A stretch of 64,000 bases of DNA from Litsea cubeba (Eukaryota; Streptophyta; Magnoliopsida; Laurales; Lauraceae). The stretch is from positions 70,259,992 to 70,323,991 of the forward strand of contig CM022951.1 of assembly GCA_012931725.1 (NCBI GenBank), in the 5' to 3' direction. A program made the translations under genes and the position numbers. Under the pieces are notes generated by a model. The model was not told the DNA's origin. It saw only the letters and a list, made by a program, of their open reading frames with translations, and did not search any database. Numbering within the stretch: the first letter of the stretch is position 1; every line of letters starts with the position of its first letter. Positions 37,304 to 48,138 of the stretch are shown piece after piece.

Positions 37304-37986
37304 CAGAAGAAGGCGTGTTGGTGTTTGAGTATGCACCCAAAGGAAGCTTACACGATAATCTCCACAACCAAAGCGAAAGTGAAAAGCCCCACCTTGCTTG
37401 GAACCGACGCATGATAATCGCTTTCCAATTAGCCCAAGCAATTGAATATCTCCACGACAGCTGCAATCTCCAAATCATCCACGGAGACATCAAAGCTTCC
37501 AACGTCCTTCTCGACGACCAACTCACTTGCAAACTCTGCGATTTCGGGTTCTCCAAAATGGGCTTTTCGTCCACGGTTCTTCCTTCTTCGACCAACCCAG
37601 TAATGGGTTCTCCTGGTTATGTCGATCCTCATTACATGAGGACTGGGATCATATCCAAGAAGAATGATGTGTACAGTTTTGGGGTTCTGGTTCTAGAGCT
37701 TATTACAGGAATTGAAGCTTTCTGTGAAGAGAGACAGCGGCTATTAACGTCTATTGCAGGCCCCATATTGTTGGACTCAACCAAAGTGAAGGAGATGGTG
37801 GATTCGCGGCTGGCGGGAGATTTTGATGCTGAGGAAGCTGTTGCAATGGCTTCAATTGCCGCGCTTTGCCTTCGCGATCAGCCCAGCTTGAGGCCTTCGA
37901 TGGCTGAGATCTTGCGGACCATGAGGGAGAAGATCTCATCCGTCAGCTCCAATGATAGGATATGGAAGGAAATGAACAATGCATAG
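36050..37986 (+). CDS. Receptor-like protein kinase (At1g33260/At4g10390-like), non-RD
   Basis: This is a membrane-anchored serine/threonine-type kinase likely acting in signalling. Exons are 36050-36707 and 37307-37986, giving 445 residues. The first ATG was chosen. A hydrophobic stretch at about residues 28-50 looks like a signal peptide or anchor, and a second at about 74-94 is a transmembrane helix followed by a basic stop-transfer segment (KFKIRKK). The ectodomain between them is only about 25 residues. The kinase domain has the glycine loop GQGGYSTVYLA (161-171), Lys182, Glu197, IIHGDIKASNVLL with catalytic Asp280, and CDFGFSKMG with Asp298. The HRD arginine is glycine, so it is a non-RD kinase. 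Motifs SPGYVDPHYMRTGI and KKNDVYSFGVLVLE resemble Arabidopsis At1g33260/At4g10390. The 599-bp intron ends in a (TC)40 tract followed by TTGCAG. Confidence 0.92.
37221..37300 (+). repeat. (TC)40 microsatellite forming a splice-site pyrimidine tract
   Basis: Forty uninterrupted TC units run directly into TTGCAG, the 3' splice site of the kinase intron, so the microsatellite is the polypyrimidine tract. Confidence 0.95.
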
Positions 37987-38689
37987 TTGTAAATTTTAGT
38001 CTTACACTGTAAACAAAAACAGAGACAAGAAGACGCTTGTGGGATGAAAGAGAACTTGGGTGAGTTTGAATTTGTAGGGAAAAGACAATTCTGCCCCAAT
38101 GTCATACTGAAGTTGCCGTCATGGGGTGAACTCTTTGGTGGGGTAGTGTGGTCATTGGCTTCTTTCTCTTTGATTTTTACCTTTATATACACAGGAAAGA
38201 TATGTATGTGTGTGGGGTTTGGGTTTAGACTTTAGACTTTAGAGGTGAAGGAGGGAGCTGTGTTGAGATGGGGCCCATTTTGTAAAGGAGAATTGAATTG
38301 GGGCTGGCAGAGGAAGTTGGTGTTTTCTTGAAGTGTACGGTCAACATGGGTTGCAGGATTCCACTCATGGGCATTGACTATTAAATGGAGATATTGAATG
38401 TAGAAAACGAGAGGTCATTTGAGCATTTTCTACTTTGCTTTTCCTTGTCATTGCATTAATGGGATGATTTTGCCCTTTTCTCTTTTTCCCTTTTTCATAC
38501 TTTCAGCTTGAGATCTGAGTAGGGATTGTGAGAAAAAAGAAATTAATAATAATGATGAAAGAAGGGTAGTTTCTTTTGTCTAAAATGTTTTTTTTTTTTT
38601 TCATTAGAGGTAAGATTCTACAAGAGCTTGCTTATTTGTTTTATGTAATTGAACTACTAGAAATACTCTACATTTAGTAAGTGGTAAAA

Positions 38690-38905
38690 ATAAGGAATCA
38701 AAAGTTTACCATCAGATAACTTTCACTTTAGTGAAAATTGAATTAAGAAAAGATGGCAGATAAATACCTAGGGATCACCTTAGCAATTAAATTTTCAAAA
38801 GAGTAAAAAATATATCTACATTATCACCTCATATCCTTCACCCTTTTTATACCTATTTAATAACCTTTTGGTGGAATTCGTTTAACCAATTCTAGCTAGC
38901 CATTT
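38690..38905. repeat. Dispersed Tourist-like repeat, copy B
   Basis: The order of motifs (TTAGTGAAAATTGAAT, ACCTAGG, CACCTCATATCCTTCACCC, GGTGGAATTCG) matches 44930-45165 in the same orientation and the reverse complement of the left part of 9348-9926. The copy is diverged and its ends are unclear. Confidence 0.45.
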
Positions 38906-39372
38906 GATTTCGTAATGCCCCAATCCATGCCCAGTGCCCAAACCTTTCTATTGATGGTAATTTCTTTATAGTTTTTATGCATTTTATATAGGTTGAACCA
39001 ACAAGTAGATTGATCTTTCATATATGATCAATCTAATATCTTCACACATTAACCTCATATGAATTAGCGCAAGCTCCAATTTGACACCCATTCAACATTT
39101 TCTCACTTCAGAATTGAAACATTTTTTTTTCCATTTATTCTTATCATTGATTTTTTAAGACCTCAAACCTATAATTTTACTGATATAATTATGCCATCAT
39201 TTGGATCATTTAATTCATGTTTAGACCTTCCCATCTCCTGCATCATCGGCTATTAGCATAGATTCAAATGGGCCCCATAAAAATGGTTCTCGTGTACAAT
39301 TGTGAAACCGGCCTCTGATAAATGCTTTGTCCCGTTGCATTAGATCTACTCGTTTGTCATCAATTCTTAGAA

Positions 39373-39373
<1 letters not shown>

Positions 39374-39409
<36 letters not shown>
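39374..39409. repeat. (TAA)n microsatellite
   Basis: About twelve uninterrupted TAA units in intergenic DNA. Confidence 0.9.
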
Positions 39410-39411
<2 letters not shown>

Positions 39412-39636
39412 CATTCAAGTAGTTTTTACACGTCAAACCCCTTACCTAATTCCTGTTTACTTACTTGCATCCCCTGACTTAGGACAAAACAGTGTTTGTT
39501 CACATACGTATTAAACTATAATTCAGTGACTCATCACAGAAGGAGTTGGGTTTAGTGATTACCATTTCACATCAGCACAATCAGGGCTCAGCCATTATCA
39601 ATTTAACCCTTTCACATTTAGAGCTTGTTTGTTTGC

Positions 39637-39748
39637 AAGAATTCTAAAATTTCTTGTTTGGGGTCTTATAAACTCTCCAAATGTTGTACTGTAAGAATTC
39701 TAAAAATTCTTGTTTGGGGTCTTATAAACTCTCCAAATGTTGTACCCC
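39637..39748. repeat. 56-bp tandem duplication
   Basis: Two copies of a unit containing CTTGTTTGGGGTCTTATAAA lie head to tail next to a Tourist-like terminus (GCTTGTTTGTTTGCAAG) at about 39622. Confidence 0.8.
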
Positions 39749-40887
39749 ACCAAATTTTACAAATGCTCTAAGTAGCATTTTGGAAGCTAAAATGTTGGGA
39801 GTTTCTAAAAGCCAAAAGTGACTCTCAACATTTAAAAAGAGAATTTAGAATTCTAGATTCTAGGGGGGACATCAACTGTCATTGCTATTAGAAACTTCTA
39901 ACCTAAGAAATTCCAGCAAGAATACCCCAATTATGCAACTCCATAATCGAACATGACTTGAGAATCCATTAGAACTTGAGGCCATCAGAAATGGCTTAAG
40001 TTGATCTTTCAGAGCTGAAAACTTTTACCCATTACCAATGTGCCTGAAAAATGGTGTGTACAAGACAACTTTGCTCAAATTATACCTTTCACATAAATTG
40101 TTCAGCATATACAGCTGGATACATTACATTAAAATGGGACCATGAGCGTTGGAGGCTTGGGGCCTTTAAGCCTGACTATGGCTTGGGGTTTCCAATCTGA
40201 TACACCTTTTTTTTTTTTGCATTCAATGGAGCTTCCGAGACATGTCCTTTTACCCACCTTTTACGCTCCCTCGTGTTCTCGAATGTGAAGGTTGGCCTGC
40301 TCACCTTTTTGCGTTAAGTGCGAAAATCTAAGCTTCTCATCCTCAACTCTCCTCATGGATGATCCCCACCATTACCACGAATGGGAAAGGGATCAGATGA
40401 CTCCGTGGTCCGCGGGGACTAGCGTTGTGTATAGAATGAGTAATGTGAGATTTGACAGCAGAGCCTGCAGTGGTTAGCTTGCATTATCAAGTGATTTATT
40501 TATTCCCAAAGTTCCTATTCTGCTCGACGACTACGTATCATCTCACGCACTGGCTCCTCTTGACCTTATTATGTTGAAATGTCAAGCAGAAACAAACACT
40601 TCAACAGCAATAGAGAATGACAAATTGCACTCTCTTTGATAAAATATATACTTTTTCATCTACTGCTGAATGAGACTTTTCTGTCTCTTTTTTTTTTTTT
40701 TTTGCCGTAAATGAGGTTTAAGGTACATCTTAATCTAAATCCCCAAAAGCCAAAACAACTGTTACAAGGAAATATAAACTAGTATTGCAGCAGTAAGTTC
40801 CTCTATCAACTTCAGCAAGTAATGGGTCATGTTTTCTTTTTCTTTTTTTTTTGGCTACATGTAGGGGGTCATGTTATGTTATGTCAT

Positions 40888-41975
40888 TGTTAACCCGAGT
40901 ACACAGTGATAACATTCAGTATTAGGATTACAGATCCTCTCAACAATGAATCAAACTAAGTATAAAAACAGAGTTACAGAAAGTAATCTTCGAATTGAAA
41001 TTCTCTTACTGTTTGAAGGCAGAGTAACAGTACTTCGTTGTTGTCTTTTAAAGTTCTTAGAAATTCGCAGCAGAAAGCAGATCAAGGCTAGTGTTTAACA
41101 CTATGTCCTTAAGACAAATTTCGCCCCTGCAATGGTGCTAACAGGCTTCAGTGGCTTCTGTCTCCCAGGATACAATGATCAACACACAGTAGCAGCACTG
41201 CAAAACTGTGTGTCTGTTTGAACCAGAGTGCAACAGCAGGACTTTCTCTTGACTGACAATGCAGACTCGAATTGATACAACAATTGCAGTGATTTGGATG
41301 ATTGAAAAACGAATGGGATTGAGAGTTTAAATAGACTGCTGCAGGCAGCCTTTTAATGGAGTTGCATATGTTCAGAACAGTGACTGTTCAGTGAACAGAT
41401 GCTTCTTCTTTGGACACACCCTTTCACAAATGAAAGGACACACACCTCTTGGACACACCCCATTTAAATCCAAAAAAGAAATTATTATTTTAATAAAAAT
41501 TTCTCCAAAAAATTAATAATGGGTAGTGGGCCGAGCCAGGCCCGACCCGCGCGTGAAGCCCAAGCCCAGGCCCGGCCCGGCCCGGTCCGGGGCGTGTGTG
41601 GTGGTGACCCGGTGGTGACCCAACAAAGATCTACGTCCTCCCTCCTCCACAAAAGTGGGATGCCCCTTGGGGCTCATCTTATACCACTAAGGTAAACATA
41701 TTTATACCAAAGAAATGTATTGCTCTCAAGCAATGTGGGAAGCAAGTTTTCCACTTCCCTTTCTTTCCATGTTTAACATGTTCAAGTAGTATTGTTTAGG
41801 AGGCAATTTCTCATTCACTCCTTAATGGATTAGAGCAACCCAATACATGTCATTAGTCTACTCATGGAGTAGATTACATTCCCATGTATTCTCACCTAAA
41901 ACTATAAGTGGGTCCCACTTTTAGTTTGGCCCAAAGATAGCCTAAAGGTGGGTTCTCTTAGCCATTTTTCCAACA
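40888..41975 (-). mobile_element. Solo LTR (1088 bp)
   Basis: The sequence starts TGTTAACCCG and ends TTTTTCCAACA, and is flanked on both sides by ATGTCAT (40881-40887 and 41976-41982). In minus sense it starts TGTTGGAAAAATGG and has a TATAAATATG box near 41700, suggesting that orientation. A GC-rich patch of GGCCCGG repeats lies at about 41525-41615. There is no second LTR or interior, so it is best read as the product of LTR-LTR recombination. Seven bases of flank identity is longer than the usual five and may include chance matches. Confidence 0.72.
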
Positions 41976-44739
41976 ATGTCATCCATCACAGGATCACCTT
42001 TTAACCGAGTCAACAAATCCACAATATTTCATTTGACGATGAAGATCAGTTTTGTAAAATTGGGAAATGACATCTTAATTATAGAGACCAACTAGGAGAA
42101 GGGGATGGACCAATAGATCCAAATATGGATTAAGGGAGGGACAATTATCATGACTATGATCAAATAATCTTAGCTCTAGATATTATGTCTCAAGCTCAAT
42201 AGTCTATGACTAATTAGATGTGGTGTTTTCATGGGATTTGAATCCAACCAAACAAAAAAAAAAATGGTACTATTAAGTTGGGATCAATACTGATTCATGG
42301 GATGGATACGTGTGAATACACGCAAGTTATAGGTTTTTCTTATTCTTTGATAATTGAACTTCCTATCATGGAAGCACTAATGTAACCTATATGGTTAACT
42401 TCTTTTTTAATATGAATCATTAGAAATTTAAAGAAGATTGTTTCCTGTTCCATGAATATATGTGGGCATCCTTCATGTACCAAAAATCATGCCATGATTT
42501 GTAAAGTTGGAACTATAGAATTCAATGCCTTGATGGATGCATGTGAAATGCATGTGAAATGCATGTGACTTATCCCATACCCTTTTAATATATGATGATG
42601 ACGAATACTTTAGCCTTTAAGCGTAGGGAAGATGGAAAGAGAGCAGTTCATATTACGAAAACCCCTAAGGCTGCCAGTATCACGTGCTAGGATTTATTTA
42701 ACTGGTGTTTTGAACTTTGGCAGTTATTGGACAATGGGTTCTCTTGATTCTCAAGCTGAATTAAATATGTGTGTGTATGTGCTGAAAAGTGCATAGACCT
42801 TGTATGATGGTGTATGTCCTATTACAGCCTCTGATGGTGTCTTTTTCATCACACTGTCATTATTTGTTGGGGCCACCTAATCAAGATTTGTTGGATGGAA
42901 TTCTGAATAACAGATCACGCTCAGATGACGATTTCTATTTTCTATCCATCTTGGGTTGTGATTTCAATGTAGAATAAGTGGCAGAATAATTTCTAAAACA
43001 TAAAAATAGTAAGAAATCACAAAAAAGATATTGTCAACTTAAACTAACATAATATTTAATAATAAAAAACAGAACGTAAGTTGTTTTTTTTCTTTATCTA
43101 AATATCGTCTTACGACTTCTAAGTACTTATTTTAAAGTTATCAAAATGCACTATGACATGTCCAAGAGAGATTGTGCAACTTAATTACGTTGTAAGTTTA
43201 TATTCTGCTTATTTTAAGGGGTTTGTTTTATAGTCCATTTGAGTATTAATTTTCATGAAAGGTAATAAAAAGTAATTTAGAGTTTGCATCAAGGATCTTC
43301 ATGTGATCAAAGTTTTTTTTTTTTTAATATTTTTCTATTTCAAAAGAAGTCAGGGTTTTAGAGTTATATATAAGATGCTGTTATGTTGCTACTGGTTTAA
43401 TATGAAGTCGAGTTTCTCTATGGACTTTCCTTGGTTTTTCCTTATGGATTTAAAATTTTATTATGAAGTTGAGGATGGTGATCTTCTTCTTCTTCTTCTT
43501 TTCAGTCCTTTCAGAAAAAATGACAGATCCATATTACGTAGGAAAAGGAGAATGAGCTGTGTCCATCCAAGGCCTTCTAGGCTGAAAAGCCCAAAATGTC
43601 CCCTCACATCATGACAATGACTGAGCCTTCATCTTCTACTGATTAATGGACCAACCATGACCCACTTCTCTGGGTGCCCATCCTTCCAACTTTCCATGTA
43701 GGACCTTTACTATAGGATGGGGACCTCCAACTGAATTAGGCAGCTCTCTCGTGGCACTTGGGTGTTTGCATTTTTATAAACAAGAATTGAATTTAAATGG
43801 TTGACAATCATTCCGAGGGAAGTTGTAAGCAGATGATGCATGGAATGTGGGTGTTCTTAAAGTGAAAGTGATAAAATTATTAGAATGTGGGGAGCACACA
43901 AACTCACAACTATTGGATTTGGGTGGTCGAGTCTTGCATTCCTCGTTACGTTCATGTGGGAACTGGGAACACCTACAACTCAAAACACATGGACTGCTTC
44001 AACTGTTTCTTCCTTTGGAAAGACCAAGAAAAAGCTGTCTGCAATGGTCAGGCCAACATTATTTAGTTGTCACATAAAAGACACCAGCAAATGTCATGTT
44101 ATTTTAAAGCTCGGACCACTTACAAGCAGGTGGGCCCACCTCGATGCATGATAATCAGGGAGGGTAAAACTATCATGAATTAAGGTTGGCAAAACATCAA
44201 TTGTGGTGATGTAGCATGGCAAATGCACTACGAAATAGGGAAACAATAACCAAAATAAAGAGGCATTAGGATAATTTAAAATGCGGATGGATTGTATTAG
44301 TTAACCATAAACCATGTGGTTGAGGAACGTGAAATCTAATCCATGTATTCATTGTCCAGTTTGTTGAAGATCCAAACCATTCAAAAGATGTTGCTGAGTC
44401 TGTTTACATATGTGGATGAGATCAATGACTCACTCATATGGTCACAGTCAGTTTAGACATCTTTCGGAGAAAAAAAAAAAAAAAACCAGTTAACTTGGCC
44501 ACAACCTGTAATCAATTTTAGCGCTCCACATCTAAAATTACAGGGTTCATCTTTAAAGTAATGTCACAATGCAACGAACCAGACATAGATATGAGTAGAT
44601 CATCTTTTAAAGGCCATGTTGAATAAGAGATGTTTCCACTAAATAGAACAGGTAACAAAAGAAGATAGACCAAAGTGAGTACTATAAATTACAGGCAAAA
44701 TGGGCCCTAGTAAAGTATCATTAAAGAGGTCAAGTGTGA

Positions 44740-44905
44740 ATGATATGAGGCGAGTCCCACGTTCCCTTGATTCACTTGCAAGAAGGGGGAAGTTATTTGA
44801 CGTTCATTTTTGTATATTTATCTTGTTTCTTCATTTTTAACCACTTAAGAGTTCCTATGTACTCAATTCCAATGCATTTTATAAAAACAAGCCCTAAATG
44901 GCTAC
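44740..44905. repeat. Tourist-like repeat, right-half fragment
   Basis: The stretch from CCCTTGATTCACTTG to ATAAAAACAAGCCCTAA matches the right half of the 9348-9926 element in the same orientation, including the terminal sequence next to TAA. Confidence 0.45.
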
Positions 44906-44929
44906 AAAAGAATAAACAAATGTGAATAT

Positions 44930-45165
44930 TCAAAAATGACCATCAAACGACCTTCAATTTAATGAAAATTGAATCGGGAGAGCATGGAAAATGAATACCC
45001 AGCCATACCTAGTAATTCAATACCTAGGAAAGTCAAGGCCCCATTACATCTCCAACATGTGTCCTTTCACACCTCACCTCTCAACTCTTTATTAATCCTC
45101 CGGTGGAGCTCATTTCACCATCAATTTTATGTATTCAAATCCTATGTATTTTATTCGGGAGAATA
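44930..45165. repeat. Tourist-like repeat, copy C (opposite orientation)
   Basis: Its reverse complement follows the left and middle parts of the 9348-9926 element (GAATACATAAAATTG, GAGCTCCACCGGAGGATT) without the 200-base insertion seen there. Confidence 0.5.
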
Positions 45166-46020
45166 GGTCGTAAAAGACGGCTCTCTCGTGCAAAATCCTC
45201 TGCAGTTTTATCTCTCTAATTGTCAGGAAAAAAAATTTTCACTAATATCAAAAGGATTCTTTTAAAGAAGGTGTTCCTCCTCTTAAAGTGTCTTTTCAAA
45301 AAGTAGTTCCTCTTCAAATCAATCAAAACACTCTTAAATAGAGTAATTGCCAACAACCAAAATTCTAATCGAAAGATATAATCTTGTAGACAAGGAAATC
45401 GAGCCACTCGATTCAGCAACTGTGAACTTAAAATCAGAAATCATTTTACCAACTAACTTTTCCAATTGGCACTTCGCATTCAAGATCCAAAAACAGACTT
45501 ACATGATTAGCCTTTAAAGGCTGAGGTCATAGGTGAAAGAGCAGAGATTTCTCCTGTATCAAGAAAGGTTTGGAAAAACAAGTCATTACAATCATGTGAT
45601 TTCACAAGCCAAAACTAAACAGTATCTAAATCTCACAGCTTATCATTACATTTAGAGGGCACTGCTTATCATGATTCGATCACAAGCGGATAAGTCAAGC
45701 TTTTCTTCAAAATAATACACCCACCATGATTACATCTTTGGATGAGCCCCATCTTGAGTCCATCAAGAGGTGGTGGAGCTCATCCACCAATTCAGATTCC
45801 ACTATTCCTTTGTCATAGATTTTGGACAGTAGGCTCAAACAGGGCCTTCCCCTGCCCTGCTACATTCTGCGATGCCAGTTACAGCAAAACCTGAGCGTTT
45901 CCAAAGTAGTCATTGCCCTCAGAGGCCTAGAAGAAGTCATCAATCAATTCAGAAGGATGACAGAGGCCCTTTTTTTTTATTGGCAATGAAATTGAAATAT
46001 TAAAGAAGAAAGGAACAAAC

Positions 46021-46292
46021 TGTTAGGTTTATGGGTTTTGGCTCGTTTTGTAGGCCCAATGTAATTAGGGTTCAAGGGTAGTTTAGTATTTGATTTTTCT
46101 ATATATTATCCTTGTGGTTGTAACCCTAGAAGTAAGGGAGAAAACTCTGATTAGTGAAAACTAAGAAGAAGACGAGCTTTGTTCGTGGACGTAGGTGTGA
46201 AATCATCGAACCACGTAAATTTGTGTTTTCTTTCTGTGTGGTTTGTTTTATTTGATTGTTGATCGCTCGCTTCCGTACCCACGATCACAACA
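46021..46292 (+). repeat. 5' LTR of Copia element
   Basis: Starts TGTTAGGTTT and ends CGATCACAACA. A TATA-like TATATATTA lies at about 46100-46108. It matches 51180-51458 except for two transitions and a 7-bp duplication in the right copy. Confidence 0.95.
46100..46108 (+). promoter_or_regulatory. TATA-like box in Copia 5' LTR
   Basis: TATATATTA sits inside the LTR, a suitable distance ahead of the transcribed leader. Confidence 0.45.
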
Positions 46293-46295
46293 AAT

Positions 46296-46307
46296 TGGTA
46301 TCAGAGC
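46296..46307 (+). other. Primer-binding site of Copia element
   Basis: TGGTATCAGAGC, complementary to the 3' end of plant initiator tRNA-Met, begins three bases after the 5' LTR. Confidence 0.93.
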
Positions 46308-47135
46308 CTTGTTGTGGTACGCGATCAACGACAGAGATCGGGTTGGTTTTAGCAGACAGAAGTGGATCTCGCCAGATCGGTGAGATCAAGGTGGGCCGCA
46401 CAGATCGTGTGGTTTTTTGGCTGTCGATGCGCAGAGGAGAACTCGTCATTAAAGACGATCTGAAGGAAGAAGAAAGGATCCCAGTTTGTAGAGGATCATC
46501 GTCTGCAAGCCGGATTTGCAGGGAAGATCACCGTTTGATCAGAGGAGATCGATCACAGAGTGGGCCACTTGATCCGAGAACAGAGAAGAAGTCTGAGAAA
46601 CTGTTTTTTGTTGATTTTGATCATCGCTGGGCCACGGAGGAGACGATCGAAGCCACTGCCGTGCTGCCGCTGCTGATCGCCGTTGACTGTGTGTCGCCGG
46701 ACCGGACTAGACAAAGAAGGAAGGAGCCCAGCAGCCATCGACCTTCGTTGCTTTCTGGTTACAGAAACCAGAAAGAAACAGAACCAATTTCTGTTTGGGA
46801 AGAAGGAGTCTGGGTTTGGGTTCGGGTCGGGTTGACCTGACCCATTTTCAAAAGCCCAGCGCAGTAAGCCCAGCCCACAGCCAGGTCAGGTTCAGTTCTG
46901 GGTCAGTTCCGCCTGACCCGTGAAGCAGAAAGCCCATCCAGCAGCTGCTGACGTCAGCGCCACGTCAGCGAACAGTACAGTCAAAGAAAATTTGACCAAT
47001 TGGACGGCCAGAATTGTTTCTTGATTTCTGAAGCCATCCGGACTCAGAATTGAGCTCCGTTTTTTTGTTGGATTCGTATTGACTAGATCTACGATCTGAA
47101 TGAAGTTGATTGTTAGTTTGACAGTCAGAAACAAA

Positions 47136-48128
47136 ATGGCAAGCTCATCATCAGCAAAGACAACCATCTCGAATGCAAAATTCGAAGTCGAGAAATTTGA
47201 TGGTACCAATAACTTTGGTATGTGGCAATGTGAGGTTAGAGATGTTCTAAGCCAACAAGAGTTGGAAATTGCTCTAGAGGATAAGCCCAAAGAGATGGAA
47301 GATAAGGAATGGCAGAAGATCAATCGTCAGGCATGTAGCACCATCAGATTATGTCTCGCGAAGGATCAGAAATACTCAGTGATGAGAGAAACTTCTGCAA
47401 AAGAGTTGTGGCAGAAATCGGAGAAAAAGTATATGACCAAGAGCTTGGAGAATCGGATCTATTTGAAGAAGAAACTTTTCCGCTTCGAGTATCGTCAAGG
47501 TATTTCTATGACTGAACATCTCGATGATTTTAATAAGATTATTGCTGATTTGATGAACATTGATGTGAAAGTTGATGATGAGGATAAGGCATTACTTCTT
47601 CTGAATTCACTTCCCGATAGTTATGATCATTTTACTCACACTTTGATCAACGGGAAGACTGAGGTTAAATATGATGTTGTGTCTGCTGCTTTGATGAATA
47701 ATGAATATCGGAAGAATGACAAACAGGCCCACAGGGATTCATCATTTGATGCATTGACAATAAGAGGCAGATCAGATGTTAGGACATCTGGTGGTAAATC
47801 TCGTTCTAAATCGAGAGGAAAATCAAAACCACCTGCAAAAGATGAATGTGCGTTTTGTCGCAAAAAGGAGCATTGGAAGAAGGATTGTCCAAAGTTGAAA
47901 AACAAGGACAAAGATAAATCTGATTCAAACATTGGACACGATGGAGATGATGATTCTGATTTTAATTTGACTGTTTCTTCATTGGTATGCCATTCTGACG
48001 AATGGATTTTAGACTCGGGTTGTACCTATCATATGTGCCCAAACAGGGAATGGTTTTCCAGCTTTCAAGAGTTGGATGGTGGAACAGTTTTGATGGGCAA
48101 TAATAGTGCTTGCAAACAAAAGGGATAG
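47136..48128 (+). pseudogene. Copia gag and protease start, frame broken
   Basis: The Gag reading starts at the ATG at 47136 (MASSSSAKTT), typical of this group; the same frame is open from 47100. The UBN2-type gag domain runs through FEVEKFDGTNNFGMWQCEV and beyond. A CCHC zinc knuckle, CAFCRKKEHWKKDC, lies near 47848-47890. The aspartic protease start WILDSGCTYHM is near 48003. The frame then ends at a stop at 48126-48128, and the next domain continues in another frame. The simplest reading is small deletions between about 48110 and 48140. Confidence 0.88.
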
Positions 48129-48138
48129 GAAAAATCCG

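Larger units (their letters stand above)
37987..40880. other. Downstream of kinase gene, intergenic
   Basis: The first few hundred bases should be the kinase 3' UTR. Beyond that I see no gene, only repeat fragments, a (TAA)n tract and a 56-bp tandem duplication near 39637-39748. Confidence 0.5.
41983..46015. other. Intergenic DNA with repeat fragments
   Basis: No supported gene. It contains the two abutting Tourist-like fragments at 44740-45165. The part 45700-46015 read on the minus strand gives short protein-like phrases broken by stops, which I cannot assign. Confidence 0.45.

Noticed and set aside
45700..46015. Minus-strand protein-like phrases (for example ASEGNDYFGNAQVLL)
   Set aside because: Interrupted by several stops, no splice structure and no recognised family; could be a decayed exon but cannot be supported.
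46256..46840. Open frame of 194 codons near the Copia 5' end
   Set aside because: It overlaps the LTR end, primer-binding site and untranslated leader, and shows no Copia domain; treated as leader sequence.
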